NCBI GenBank assembly: GCA_031772625.1
Contig: CM062808.1
Span: forward strand, 476,529,655-476,593,654
Direction of reading: 5' to 3'
Source: Pinus tabuliformis
Lineage: Eukaryota; Streptophyta; Pinopsida; Pinales; Pinaceae
Length of the DNA: 64,000 nt
Position numbers and translations under genes: made by a program. The notes beneath the pieces are model-generated. The model had not been told where the DNA came from, ran no database searches, and was given only the letters and a program-made list of their open reading frames with translations. Below are positions 21,656 to 33,939 of the stretch, in pieces (within the stretch, counting starts at the first letter, position 1; the number at the start of each line of letters is the position of its first letter).

Positions 21656-23512
21656 AGGGAAGTCGCGTATATACGCGAGTTAGACACTGCAAAATCGCGT
21701 ATATGTCAGTCTGAGGAAAAGCAGTGGGGACAGGCTCAGAAAAGGGGTCTGATATGATTCAATCTAGTATCTGCTCTATTGGTTAACAGTTACAGTCTGC
21801 TGAGAATGTCTAGAAATGACTTGATACTTGTAAGATGCTAGAAGTGTTTTAATCCTAACTTGATGGTGATAATGTCTTGATGCTTACTACTGATGTATGC
21901 ATGTTCAGATCTAACAGCAAACAGATGGCACAGGTTGAGGGGGAGAATATGCCTTTAATATTGCATTGTTGGCATTATGGATTAATAGTCCTTGGTGATG
22001 TTACTTATATGGCTAAATGATATATCTTGCTATGATGTGGTTGTGAGTAGTCCATGATAAAATCTCATATGATTCTTGGGGTTTCATAGTTGATGTTCAG
22101 ATCAGATTTATGGTTGACTCATTGATGATGCATATATGGTGCTTACATGGTGATCTTCATAAGGATAAGGAGAAGTACAAAGCTTGAATACACATCTTCC
22201 TCACTTGATGATGAGTCACTCATATGCTGCTGTCGTCATATGCATAAAGATCATACAGTTATGATGCAGGCACTCTTGTGGATAAGGATTGTTGCTGTTG
22301 ATGATATCAAGAAGCTTTGTCAAATGAGCTTGAGCTCAAGATACATAATGCTGATACATGGATAACTACTCAAAGTTGCTTTGTTGGAGACATGGTGATG
22401 AGTTCTTATCTATATGATGATAGGTTGATACTTACATATGTTGATTGATGCAGATGTTCCCAAGTAATGATACTTGGATCATGTAGATCTTGACGTTGAT
22501 GTAATGGCTATGGTAGTTTCACACATAATGTGAATGATTTCAGGATGATGTTTAAAAAGAAGGAGTTGACATCTATGTCCAGACATACCCTGTTGCAGGA
22601 CATTTTACAGGTTGCTGATATGGAAATGGTTGTACGCGAATTTCATAAAGCCTATCCGCGTATATACGCTTGTTTATGTGGATGCAGACGCGTATATGGA
22701 GTTTTGAAGGAAATCAGCAGGGACAGATGTTGGTTGCAGAAAGTCTGATATGGGTCTGATAGAGATCATCTGGCACAGGTTCAGGGGGAGGAGATAATCT
22801 TCCAATGATGCATTGTTGGCATTATCTTAAAGCTTTTGGTTCTAGTTCACATTTTTTGTTGGTTTCAAGTGGAACAAAGGCGAAAGGAGAACAGAAGGAT
22901 CTCTTGGTTGCTGATCTGAATGGTGATTATCAGATGCTGCTAGTGACTTTCATAAGTCTTGGTCTAGTTCTTTCGTCTCTATGTCATATATCTCTTTTGT
23001 GGTATCTCTTTCATGGTGTCAAGGTCATGTAACGGCCTATTTTGGTTTCCCCACTATGCCTGGGATGATTGATGCAATATGATTGGTTGTCATATGTAAA
23101 CTTTTGATGTATCCCCACTTGGTTGGGTGGATGAGTCAATTTTTGTATATCCTCACTTAGTTGAGAGATGGATGTATGTATGAGTCTTTGATGATAGGAA
23201 GATATTTTATGATGTATAGAGTCATGTTCTTCTTGAAGAACATCTTTTACAGATCTTGCCTACAGTCAGGAAGAGCATGAACAACACACTTCAGCAGTAC
23301 AGAGACTTGGCATGTACTCAGGGGGAGCATTGAAAGATTGGTACACTTTGGCATATACAAAGGGGGAGATCATTCAGAGATTTTAATAGATACTCAGGGG
23401 GAGTATGGACAGCGAAATGTTCAGCAAAGGAAGAGAACATCCTAGCACAGCCCTTTGCCCTTGATGACAAAGGGGGAGAGTGATTTGATTTGGTATTGTT
23501 GCCATCAAGTCC
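21656..23512 (+). other. Element C non-coding interior between gag and 3' LTR
   Basis: No convincing ORF. It holds a 14-bp palindrome CGCGTATATACGCG at 21664-21677, a related GCGTATATACGC near 22657, and GGGGGAG words at about 21939, 22784, 23321, 23362, 23397, 23472 and 23516. LTR-start-like TGTTGGCATTAT recurs at 21967-21978 and 22814-22825, each about 20-30 bp after a GGGGGAG word. Confidence 0.75.
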
Positions 23513-23523
23513 AAAGGGGGAGA
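23513..23523 (+). promoter_or_regulatory. Polypurine tract of element C
   Basis: AAAGGGGGAGA directly before the 3' LTR (starts 23525); likely plus-strand primer site. Confidence 0.85.
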
Positions 23524-23524
23524 T

Positions 23525-25096
23525 TGTTGGCATTATGAGACAAGTGTTGTCCTTGATGGCAAATCACACTGATAACAAATCATAGTGCAGAAGGATAGCA
23601 GCAAGGAATTGATGATCAGTCTACAAGTATGAAGAAAAATATATACACGCTGGTTCACTATATACCAAGTCGCGTATACAAGCAGGTTCACTATATACCA
23701 AGTCGCGTATATGCAGGTTTGCTATATACCAAGTCGCGTGTACACGCTAGTTGGCTTCAGTAAAAGCGCGTGTATGTGGAAAACTTATCTTTGGTCCATG
23801 GCGGTTATTCCTTGGAAGTTTTGCCTATGGTTTTGGACCTTGGTGTCTCGACGGACGTGTTGATCCCTAGTTTTGAAGATGATGGTATTGGATTTCTATG
23901 GTTTTGGCTCTTGGTATTGAACAAGGCCTAAGGCTATATAAGGAGAAGGAAATCATTAGGCAAGTGCATCTGAAATGTCTTGAATATCTGAAGAAGTATG
24001 AGATCCAGTATGCAGGTTATGGGTTGATGATGCATTGCTTGATTTGAGCTAAGGAGGGATCTCACCAGCTGATTGAGAACAAGATCTAAGGAGAGATCGG
24101 GATCAAATGGTTTGAAATGAACTATCTTTATGATGCTTATTCTAGATCTACATACTGACGCATGTATTGTTCTATAAGTGTTATGAGTATGACTGATGTC
24201 TGGTACAGCTGCAAGTTATGAGAAATTATTTTTAGATCTGTACGCGGGTTGTCTTTGGCAAAAGAGCGTATACACGCGGGTTTGATTCATCGAAGTAGCG
24301 TATACATTGTAAAGATTGATATTTGAAGTTGCAGATGGGTCTGATGGTTATTACAGAGTTCTGTTTCTGCTCTGTGTTCTGGTGACGATGTTGTTAACAG
24401 GGTTTCAGTGATTCAGAGTTTGATGATTGTTTTGAGCTTCAATGATAGTTATGGGTCCAGTATGAAAATTGGATGAAAAGTGGCCTTTCAGATTATGTGT
24501 TGTGCTTCAGTGTATCCAGTCTGAAAATTGATGAAAAGTGGTACCTGAAGGAAAGAAGATTGTAGGCAAGCACCTACGTACTAGTATCTAAGCTAGTACA
24601 AAAGCTAAGGGAGATCTTTGGAGCATTGTAGCAGGTAGCAGCCTGCGTACTAGTAAATGGATCGGCTAGTACAAGAGCAAAGGGGGTTGTAGCTCCCGTA
24701 CTGGTATAAGACTGCACCAGTACAAATATTGTAAAAGGATTTTCTTATTAAGAAGAAGATTGAGATGACTTGCAGCAGGTGGTTTTCACCCACATTGGGT
24801 TTCCACCTTATATCTTTGTGTTCATGTGTGTGGCTTTTGTGTGATGATCTGTTCTGTTATACTGCACCTGTTTACTGTTAATATGGTTAATAATGTTCTG
24901 ATGCATTTACTGAAGATATGCTAACTGAATCATAAGATTTCTGGATATACGCTAGTTGCTTTAGACACAGGAGCGTGTACACGCGGGTTCACTTAACTGA
25001 AGTAGCGTATATGTTTTTGAGCATTGAAAAAAGTTTTAATGATCTGATAATACTGATTCACCCCCCCCCCCCCCCTTCTCAGTATTATTTCCAACA
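23525..25096 (+). repeat. Element C 3' LTR
   Basis: 1572 bp, near-identical to 18574-20145. C15 run at 25061-25075. Followed by AAAGG target duplication. Confidence 0.92.
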
Positions 25097-28000
25097 AAAG
25101 GGTAATCAATAATAACTATAAAGAACATTATGTTCCCTCTCCTATAGAGAGATTTTATTTAGATTGTGACAACAAATATAGTAAGGGGCATAAATTTGTG
25201 AGAGGAAATTATTCTACATAGTTTGAAGATGAAAAAGATAAATAACTGAAACCATCACAAGATCTAGAACTAGAAGAAACTACTCCAACCATATCTTTTT
25301 ATGTGTTTGCAAGCATCAACACTTCTCAAACTCTCAAGATAGGAGGATATATCATAAAGAAAGAGGTTCTAGTATTAATTGATTCTAGTAGTACCCATAA
25401 CTTCATTAAATACAAATTATCCTTTACAGGTTCCCATATGCATAAAAGAGTGAGATTGTGTATACAATTCAACAAATGTTAAAAGGTTTCATTCAACCTA
25501 GCCAAAGTGTTTACTTTTTACTAGTGATCAAGTTTTTAAAAAAGGAAGGTTCATGGCCTATGTTTCTAGATTTATAGATAGCTCAACAAAATGACTATTA
25601 AAGATAAGTTTCCTATTCGAGTGATTTACGAACTATTAGATGAATTGTAAGGAGCAAAGTTATTTACCTAGTTGGACCTTTGTTTTGGATATCTTAAAAA
25701 CAAATTGTGCCAATAAAACATCCCTAAACCGACCTTCAGAAAACATGAAAGTCATTATGAGTTTTCTAGTGATGTCATTTTCCCTTACTAATACATCTTC
25801 AATATTTCAAAACTTCAATGAATTTGATTTTCAAAACCACCCTTATAAAAGAAAAAATTGTTATTTTTTCTATAATATACTAATTTATAACAAATCCTGA
25901 GAAGACCATGTGTAATAAATTGACATGGACTTAAAAATATTAAAAGAGTAACAAATATATGCATCTAAATAATTACAAAAATAGACATCAACTATAATGT
26001 CTTTGAAATATATTCTTTAAACTACAATGTCACGAAACAAAAATTTCTAAACTAACAACACTATAATTTATAAAAGCTTATTTTATATTTTAACTAAGAA
26101 ATAAATTTATTAAAAATTTTAACTGAGAAATAAATTTATTAAAAATTATTTGAAAATCAACAAATTAAATTGAATTATTATTTTTAAATATTAAACTCAA
26201 TTTAAAAATATTAAATTAAATAAAAATAAATTAAAACATTAAAAATTATGAAGCGTTATGATCCATCTAAATAATTTTACTTTATCTTTTGCCTCTCACA
26301 CCTATTCACCAAACCTCTTATTCTCTAAGTTACAACTATTTCAACATCATAACAAACTATTTCTTAATCACACAAAGCAATGAAACATCAAATAAAGTTA
26401 GTTGAACCCGTAAGTAAACCTAATTTTTTTAAATAATTAAATATTATTTTCTATGCATTTTCATGAAAATTAAAGAAGAAAATTAGTGTTTCTTCATTAC
26501 AATAACACACAAATATATGCTTCGATTAGCTTGGCTGGACTCACCAAAGAGTTGTATGTATTATTGCCCGTTGAACTTCATTCCCATTTTGATAGCTACC
26601 TTCACCACTTAATTGTAGCAATTGAAAAAGGTGTGGATTTGGCTCTTGTCCAAAACGTATAATTACTCTTGTAGGAACAATGTATTATTGGTTCAAGTTT
26701 GTTGGTACTGGATATACCACTACTAGAGTGGTTAGTGCATGAGGTTGGGTTTCTTGATATGTATTTTATCCCGGATTGTTTCAAGAAGAGTTGCTAAGTA
26801 ATCAAGAATAAAGAATTGTCATATTACAATTTGGTTATGTTTGATTTTGGGCTTCGCCCAGATTACTCCAATAAATTACCGATTCATCATAGTTAAAAAA
26901 GAAACAAAATAATGTGTTTTCTACACTAACTATGTATTGGTTAACAAGTTTCGACATGATATGTTAGCTTAGGTTGTTCTATATGTTACGAGAGTACCTA
27001 AAATAATTTTAGACCAATTTTTACCAACTTTGTTTTAAGTTTGACATAATCCTAATTAAAAAGGAAATGAACTGTATGTAGAAGAGATATTCAAGACAAA
27101 AATTAATTAAGATTAATGGCATATCTAATAAGAATAAGTGAAATACAAATAATGGCAAAGAATATTCTATGGTTTTGTTTATGACATAGTCTAATGGTTC
27201 TATGTTTTGATTTTTATTCATTGGGATTAAACAATATAATTTATTAATTGGGATTAAACAATATAATTTTTGGTAAGGTTATGATTTTCAATATTTAAAA
27301 TGTATTTTTGAATGTATAAATGGATTCAACACTTTGAAAACCCCTTGGGACACTTTGATTTTGTAGGCTACACAACTCAAACTTGTGATTCTAAAAAATC
27401 TTTGTTGGATTTCGGGCAAAATTTACCATAAATATACCCAAAAAAATACCAAAATATAGAAGAGTTAGAGTATGCATTTGTTTATTTTATATTGTTGCAT
27501 AAATTGTACTTAGTACAATTTTATAAGAAAAATGTCATTTTTTATCCTTCAACGTTGATACCTCACTCTATAAAGCTACCAAGGTTGACTCAACTCAAAC
27601 TCAATTCTTTCTTTTTCTTAATTTTATTTTCACGTATTTCTAAACTATATTGATTAACTAATCCAAATTACAATCAAGGTAGAGGTGAAAAAAATTGCAA
27701 AGATAAAAAAATAGTCAACAAAGACTTATTATAGAACTTAATCTTACGATCCTTAACATTTATGGAGATTCTTTGTCAATTTGCCACACAACAATTAAGT
27801 AAAATTATATTTTGAACTCTTGATTTCTTCTACAAACATTTCTTTCACAACAAAAATAATAAAGATAACTAAAACTTTAGTATATGTTTATGGAAGAGTT
27901 CACATTAGCAATAACTCACAGTGATGACCATTCATCTATTACACAAATAATAAAGATAACTAAAACTTTATGTACATGTTTATGGAACAATGATACATTA

Positions 28001-29020
28001 GCAATAACTCACGAGTAATGACCATTCATTTATTACACAAGAACATCGCGTATATCCAATTGAAGAGTGACTATGGTGAAAAAATTCCTAACTTAAAATA
28101 AAATCTTGAAAAGTTTTAATAACAATTTCATATGTATCCACCTAAATAGATAAATTTTATAACTTAAAATAAAATCTTGAAATTTTTTAATAACAATTTC
28201 ATACCTATTCCACCTAAATAAATTAATTAATGGTTCATTACTTCGATAGATACATATAACCACAAACATAAGCATCTATCATACTCAAGTTGCATAAAAC
28301 AAGAGCATTTAATACTTCAATTTTTATTAAAAAATTAATAAAAATAAATTATTCAAAAAAATTAAACACATATTATATTATATTATATTAAATTAAATTA
28401 ATATATATATATATATATAAAATTAATAAATAAATAAATAGAAATAAAAAATAGTGAAAAATCTTCTCATATAAATTACACAACAATACTCATTATTAGA
28501 GTAGTTGCTACTAATAAACATTGAACATCTCGAATACAAAGTATCTTATTACTTTAATCGACAAAAATATTAAGTTTTTAAGTGAAATGTTATGAGAAAG
28601 AGTTAAATCTGGAAGTTATTTATGGTGGAAATAAACCATCCCCAGTAACGTCGAAATTTATTATTAAGTGTTACACAATCCGAATGATATTCTAATGGTC
28701 AAATCTCTCTTATCTTTAAATAAAAATCTCTCTTATTTTGAGTGGTATTTTAGAGGTTGAAAGGTCTGAAGCGTTTCCCATCATGTCTGGTAAGAGACAA
28801 ATGGAGACAAGCGACAAAGATTGAGGTGGGTTTCAGCGTGTGAATTCGTGTGGGGTCCATCTGCGCCACTAACCAACGCTATGACGGACGCCATGCGTGT
28901 GGGTACACCTTCCATCTACCTCCATTTTAATCCTAACTAATGTTATGACCGGCGCCATGCATGTGGGGTCCACCTGCACCTTATTTTTAATTGAAAGCGT
29001 GTGGGGTTTCAAAACCGCGT
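25097..29020 (+). mobile_element. Ty3/gypsy fossil D, copy D2, right part
   Basis: Resumes D2 after element C. In order it shows the end of gag with a knuckle-like CDNKYSKGH, a protease segment with VLVLIDSSSTHNF (gypsy LIDSGSTHNF type, about 25290-25440), and a reverse transcriptase relic with SFLVMSFSLTNTSSIF and ILIYNKS (about 25640-25900). The remaining 3 kb is AT-rich, non-coding and full of short tandem duplications (about 27850-28050, 28095-28210, 28800-28985). It ends at GCGTTGA (29014-29020), exactly where D3 also stops matching. Many breaks; fossil. Confidence 0.7.
26401..26835 (+). other. D2-specific block replacing a different block in D3
   Basis: Flanks match D3 on both sides (AAATAAAGTTA on the left, GTTTGATTTTGGGC on the right). 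The sequence between is unrelated to D3 42603-42845 except for short AT-rich words. Nothing recognised inside. Confidence 0.5.
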
Positions 29021-30355
29021 TGAGGCACCCACTCTTGCAAAATCTTGCAAAGAGGGGAGGAAGAGAACGAGAGGCACTGACAGATTGGTGCTGATACACA
29101 TGAGCATGTGGGAGCTCTTTCATCTCAGTGTAGGAAGAGGAGGTCACCAGATAGATACACTAGGTATATGGCTCTCATGACATAATTCATTGAGACAAAG
29201 CCTTCTTCATTTGAGGAAGCAATTTCTCAACCAGTTTGGGTTGATGCCATGATGGAGGAGTATGATTCCATCATGAAGAACAATGTATGGGAGGTGGTGC
29301 CAAGACTAGAGAACAAGTCAGTAGTTAGTTCCATGTGGATCTGATGGGAGCATCGAGAAGTACAAGGCTAGATTTACGAACAAAGGCTTCTCTCAAGTAT
29401 AGGGAGTGGACTATGAGGAAACATTTTCCCCGGTGGCAACATATTCCTCCATCAAAACCATTCTAGCATTATTGCGCAGATGGGGTGGAAGATACATCAG
29501 ATGGATGTGAAGACCGCCTTTCTCAATGGTGTTGTTGAGGAAGAAATTTACATAGAGCATCCAGAGTGATTTGAGACATATGATAGGGAGACACACATAT
29601 CTAGACTTAGGATAGCCTTGTATGGTCTCAAACAGGTGCCCTAATCATGGTACACTCGGATTGACACATATCTCAGTGGATTGGGCTTCGCCAAAAGTGA
29701 AGCAGATGCCAATCTCTATCATATAGTAGTAGATGGAAATTTGCTTGTCTTGGTTTTGTATGTTAATGAATTGATACTTAGAGGGGATGAGCAGTGATCC
29801 TCTCTTCCAAGGAGGAGTTTGCAAGATAACTGGAGATGAAAGACATGGGCTTCATGCATTACTTCCTTGGGCTGGAAGTATGGCAGGGTGATGGTGAGTT
29901 TTTTGTGAGTCAGGGGAAGTATGCCTCTGAAATACTTCAAATATTTCACATGAAGAACTGCAAGCCTATGGAAACACCTCTAGCAACAAACTCGAGGGAG
30001 TTATTCTTCAGGAGAGGAAATAGATGCCACCATCTACAGACATATTGTGGGATCCTTGATGTATTTGGTAAACACAAGGCCCGACATATGTTATACAGTT
30101 AATCAATTGAGTCAAGTCGTGGTGAATCCTACCAAGTTATATTGGAAGGCAACAAAACATGCAATGAGGTACCGCATAGGCTTAATCAAGTATGGATTAT
30201 GCTACAGAAGGTCAGAGGCAGTGAAGCTCTAAGGTTTCCCTTATGTAGATTCATTAGGGAGTTCATTAGGCAAGAAAATTACTTCAAGTGCTATCTTCAG
30301 TGTTAGGTCTACAGTTATTTCTAGGTATAGTAGGAAACAAAGGTTTGTGGCACTC
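29020..30355 (+). pseudogene. Copia pol fragment H (reverse transcriptase/RNase H part), no LTRs
   Basis: Homologous to about 35380-36735 of element G. Reverse transcriptase signs include MDVKTAFLNGVVEEEIYIEH, YGLKQ, and MHYFLGLEVWQGDGEFFVSQGKYASEIL near 29850. The RNase H start follows (GSLMYLVNTRPDICYTVNQLS). No LTR, primer site or target duplication flanks it. It is fused directly to D2 on the left and to a LINE fragment on the right. Fossil with several breaks. Confidence 0.75.
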
Positions 30356-31670
30356 ACCTCTCGCATCTATGGTCATCAGGTAACTGAGCTTAATTCCTCT
30401 CCCTTGCTTGGGTCGATTTCCATTGTGTTTTTTTCATTCTTCTCCCTGTCTTCCTCATCCTCTTTCTCTGTCAGCTCTCTTTGGGCTTTCCTCTTGGGGT
30501 TTGGTTTGCCTTGACTCGATCTGCTCTCCTTTCCTTTTTCCTGATAGTCCATAGTTTGTGCCTCATTTTCTTCTTCTTCTTCTTCTCCCTGCAGCACTTC
30601 AAAGCTATTCGTTCTATCGGCTAAGCTTGATATTCTTTTTTCCCTGCGTTGGGGTTTTCTTTTGCTTGTCTTCTCTTGCTTTTCACTTCTTGAAACCCTT
30701 CCTTATCTTCTTGATGTTTCCTCTGTTGTTTGTTCATGTTCTCTCCCTCCTCTAGGTTCATTGGACACTCCTTAAATAGGTGACCATACTCATGACATCT
30801 ACGGCATCTGAACGAGATGTGTTCGTAGTCTAGGGTTTGCTGCCATACCTCTTCATGATATTCTAGTTCCACTGAGTCTGGTATAGGTTCAGCTATGTTC
30901 ATGTATACGCATATTCTCACATATGAAGTGTATCTTCCTTTTTTTGTCGTTTCTGCTATTTTGACAAATATGTCTATCGTATTTCCAATGCCCTCCAGTA
31001 TTTCTGGGTCCCAGAAATCCATTGGGAGACTGAATAACCTGACCCAAACTGGGGCTGCCAGAAATTTTTCCTTGTCTGGGTCGTAGCATTCTTCCTAGTA
31101 TCTCATAAACAACCCAGCATTATAATGAAAGTAAGGACCATTTTCAAATACTTTTTCTTTGTCTTGCAGGTTCGAGAATATTACCGTGAAGAAGCCTCTA
31201 GCTCCCAGCTTGAGCTTGATATGACCTTTAGGCTGCCATTTGTGTTGTATCCATTTGGTGAGGTCCTTCTCTGTCAACCAAACTCCGATGAACTTACATA
31301 TTAGCACGTGGTCTTTCATGTAGATTCTGTATCACTCCATTTTTTTCATCAGAATGATGAATCTCAGTTTCTTCATCGCACATGGTAAAAAATTTCCTCT
31401 GCTACCTGCCTGCCATCGCACCCCGAGGACAGGTCCTGACGTTTTGTTGGTATCTCTTGCTAGTTTCGGATTACTTGTATTATGGCGGGAATCCCCTGCC
31501 GCCGCGTCTTGGTAGGAGGGGACCTCCCCCCCCCCCCCTTCCTACTCTGTCATTCCGACCTGGTTACCGGCCTCCTGGTGGTTTACAGCTTTGCAGATGT
31601 CATCAAATTTTTGGGTCACGGTTCAATTTAGCTCATGGTTGCTGCACCATTAGGGTTGCAGAGCTCTGAT
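30356..31670 (-). pseudogene. LINE ORF1 fragment (DUF4283 plus zinc knuckle), minus strand
   Basis: On the minus strand, 31319 down to 30621 reads a DUF4283-type protein (MKDHVLICKFIGVWLTEKD; GARGFFTVIF; ENGPYFHYNAGLF) followed by CRRCHEYGHLFKEC. It is clearly related to ORF1 of the intact LINE at 46589. One in-frame TAG near 31095 sits where tryptophan is expected. The acidic C-terminus (30597-30376) continues in another frame. ORF2 is absent, so the copy lacks its 3' part, which is unusual for a LINE (they are normally 5'-truncated). 31320-31670 is GC-rich leader-like sequence with a 13-base C run (31526-31538). No target duplication found. Confidence 0.7.
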
Positions 31671-32005
31671 AAATCTAGATGATTTCCTCTACATTATTTC
31701 ATACCTATGGTCACTAATACAAAATCCCTTTCTTATTTTAGGAGACTACTTTATCCACAACATAATCCACTCACCTACCAACCTTATCCTTTAACTTTCA
31801 AATTTATTTTTGGAGGTTTATAGCTATATCTAAGTTAGGAGTTGCATGACAGAGTTTACACTTCAATTCCAAGTAATAATTTTATCTTATAACTTTCAGC
31901 TAATCCTATCATTAGATATTTTTTTAATTTAGGGTCTACCACTTCATTTTTGACTTACTAAATATTCTAGGAATGCTAACTAGTTAACTGAGTGTTGTTA
32001 GAAAT
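31671..32005. other. Unassigned spacer
   Basis: AT-rich, with no ORF, repeat or motif that I can assign. The last five bases (AGTGT) are the left target duplication of element G. Confidence 0.5.
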
Positions 32006-32858
32006 GTAGAAAGAAATACTAAATTTGACTTGTGCCTTAGTCAAATTTAGTAATTCGATTTTCCCCATCAGCAGGATGACTTGGATCGCAGTTAACTTGT
32101 GTGACATCATTTTTTTCTACAACTTCACTCAACAAATTAGAGATAGAGGCTATAAGTAGAGTTATGCATTAAGCGATTGCTAAAATTTAGCAATCCAATT
32201 CAGTTATTTTATGTTTGACTCAGGTAACTGAGCTCAAGTACCTAGTTGAGTCATTTGAAGGTCAATTGAGTAGTAGAATTGTTGTTAACTCAGTGATCAC
32301 TCAATTAAACTAGTCAATCACCTAAAAATAACCCAGACATGCATGGAATCTAAATTACCTAGATGGTGTGGAGGAAAAGGAACATTGTAATTATCAATTG
32401 TATATGAGTTGAGTGTACAAGCTTGGCAGTTAAGCAAGTGAATCATTCCTTGCGAATTGGCAAGAAAATAGGACAAAATTCCTATATTTTAGGAGCTAAT
32501 TTCCTCCAGGATTTCCTAAGGAAATAGGAGCAAGTTAGGGCCTTGAATTTGCTAAGTGTTGGCCAAAGTAGGACAGTTAATAAGAGAATGGGTTTACAAT
32601 GCAGTTTATGCTTCAGGATTGAAGCAACACATTGTAATAGTTTCTCATTCTCATCTGATTAATGAAAAGTAGCGAAGGGGTTTTTCTCAGTTGGGTTCCC
32701 CTATAAATCATTGTGTTATTATGGAGTTTTAATGGTTGCATGCCATTACATGTGTTCTAAATTGTGATTTCCATTCTGGATAACATTAGAGGAAATTCGA
32801 AATCTCTTGTTTTTAGTTCGAATACATCAACAGTATCAAATTTCTATTAATTTCTACA
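32006..32858 (+). repeat. Element G 5' LTR
   Basis: 853 bp, TGTTAGAAATG to TTTCTACA. Matches 37090-38299 outside the 5S-related insertion. Confidence 0.85.
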
Positions 32859-33026
32859 TGGTATCAGAGTAGAAACCACACTAGAAACCAGTAAATAGAT
32901 CTTCTCCTTTAGAGAGTTAAATTTGCAAATTCAGTGAAGCAATTTTTCTTTCATGCGAGAAAATGTCCTTCAACGGATTAAAATTGAAGTATGCCCTTGA
33001 CGTAACCTCAAATTTCATAGCCCACA

Positions 33027-33138
33027 GGGATTTGGATTGACGGTGAATGGGTGCGATGTTAAGGCACTCCTTGCAATAAGTCACCGGTTCAAATCCCTCG
33101 TGGGTACTTAGGTTAGTCTTAACTATATAAAAAAAAAA
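33027..33138 (+). mobile_element. tRNA-derived SINE inserted in gag of G
   Basis: A 112-bp insertion beginning GGGATTTGG. It has a degenerate A-box region around 33037-33056, a perfect pol III B box GGTTCAAATCC (33086-33096) and a terminal A run (33129-33140). Direct repeats of about 23 bp with one mismatch flank it (33004-33026 and 33139-33161). The layout resembles short plant SINEs of the Au type. It cannot be a tRNA gene because no cloverleaf or anticodon arm is formed. Confidence 0.85.
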
Positions 33139-33164
33139 AACCTCAAATTTCATAGCCTACAATG

Positions 33165-33466
33165 ATAGGATGGAAGTAGTTCTCGACGATAATGGTGTGT
33201 TGGGGTACACCCAAACTGACATTCCAAATCCAACAATATCAGATGCACAACAATTATCCAAGTGCAAGAAGGATACCACAAAATCCATAAGAACCATCCT
33301 GGAGGGTGTGAGAAACCACATAGTCTCGAATTTACATGGCAAGGAGACTCCCTTTTATTTGTGGAAGTCCGTCACTAAGCTATTAAAAAATGGTAGTGAT
33401 TCCAAGAAATTGGCATTAAGGGACAAGCTCATAAACATCTGCATGCATAAAGGAGAAACCATTTGA
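33165..33466 (+). pseudogene. Element G gag fragment (UBN2 type)
   Basis: The reading frame has MEVVLDDNGVLGYTQTDIP, a TPFYLWKSV motif and KLALRDKL, characteristic of Copia gag. A basic zinc-knuckle region may follow to about 33860 but is not clear. Fossil. Confidence 0.75.
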
Positions 33467-33939
33467 CATTACCTCTCTAGATTCATTCAGTGTCAAGATG
33501 ATCTTGGAGGAGTTGGAGAAAATATTCCCTCTTCAGAACTAGTGAACCTACCTCTCCTAGGCCTTCCAAAATCCTAGCACAGCTACCAGAACTCTGTAAT
33601 GGAAGGGAAAATTTCCAAATTGGGAGAGACTCTGGTCTGATCTGGTGCATGAAGGAATTCGGCGGAACACCGGAGACGGAGTAACATCTAATATCTGAGG
33701 ACGAAGATAATTTTTCCTTGGTTGGGAAGGGAAAGAAGGGTAAGGGCAAGAAGGCCCCAAAAAATCCGGGGACTAGCCAAAACAATGGCAAGAAGAAGGA
33801 CTTGAGAAAGATAAAAATAATCGCTGCCATGAACTCAGGCACTATGCAAAACATGTATGCACGAAAATTCTAACAAGAAGCCTTCAGGAGGAGTAGGAGG
33901 TGAAGCACTTGCCTCAAAATTTGAATTAGATTTCACCCT

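Larger units (their letters stand above)
18574..25096 (+). mobile_element. Young gag-only Copia/Sirevirus-like element C, nested in D2
   Basis: LTRs 18574-20145 and 23525-25096, each 1572 bp, TGTTGG...CCAACA. About 13 substitutions separate them by eye (0.8%). Target duplication AAAGG at 18569-18573 and 25097-25101; the empty site is seen at about 41294-41298 in D3. The primer site at 20148-20159 and the purine tract at 23513-23523 are in place. The interior has one gag ORF and about 1.9 kb of non-coding DNA with no pol. It therefore looks structurally whole but non-autonomous, relying on proteins from another element. Lineage is inferred from similarity to B and from its repeated purine tracts. 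Confidence 0.9.

Noticed and set aside
29020-30355. A separate complete Copia element
   Set aside because: No LTR, primer site, purine tract or target duplication borders it.
33051-33100. A tRNA gene
   Set aside because: The B box is good, but no acceptor or anticodon stem can be paired; the A tail and direct repeats show a SINE.
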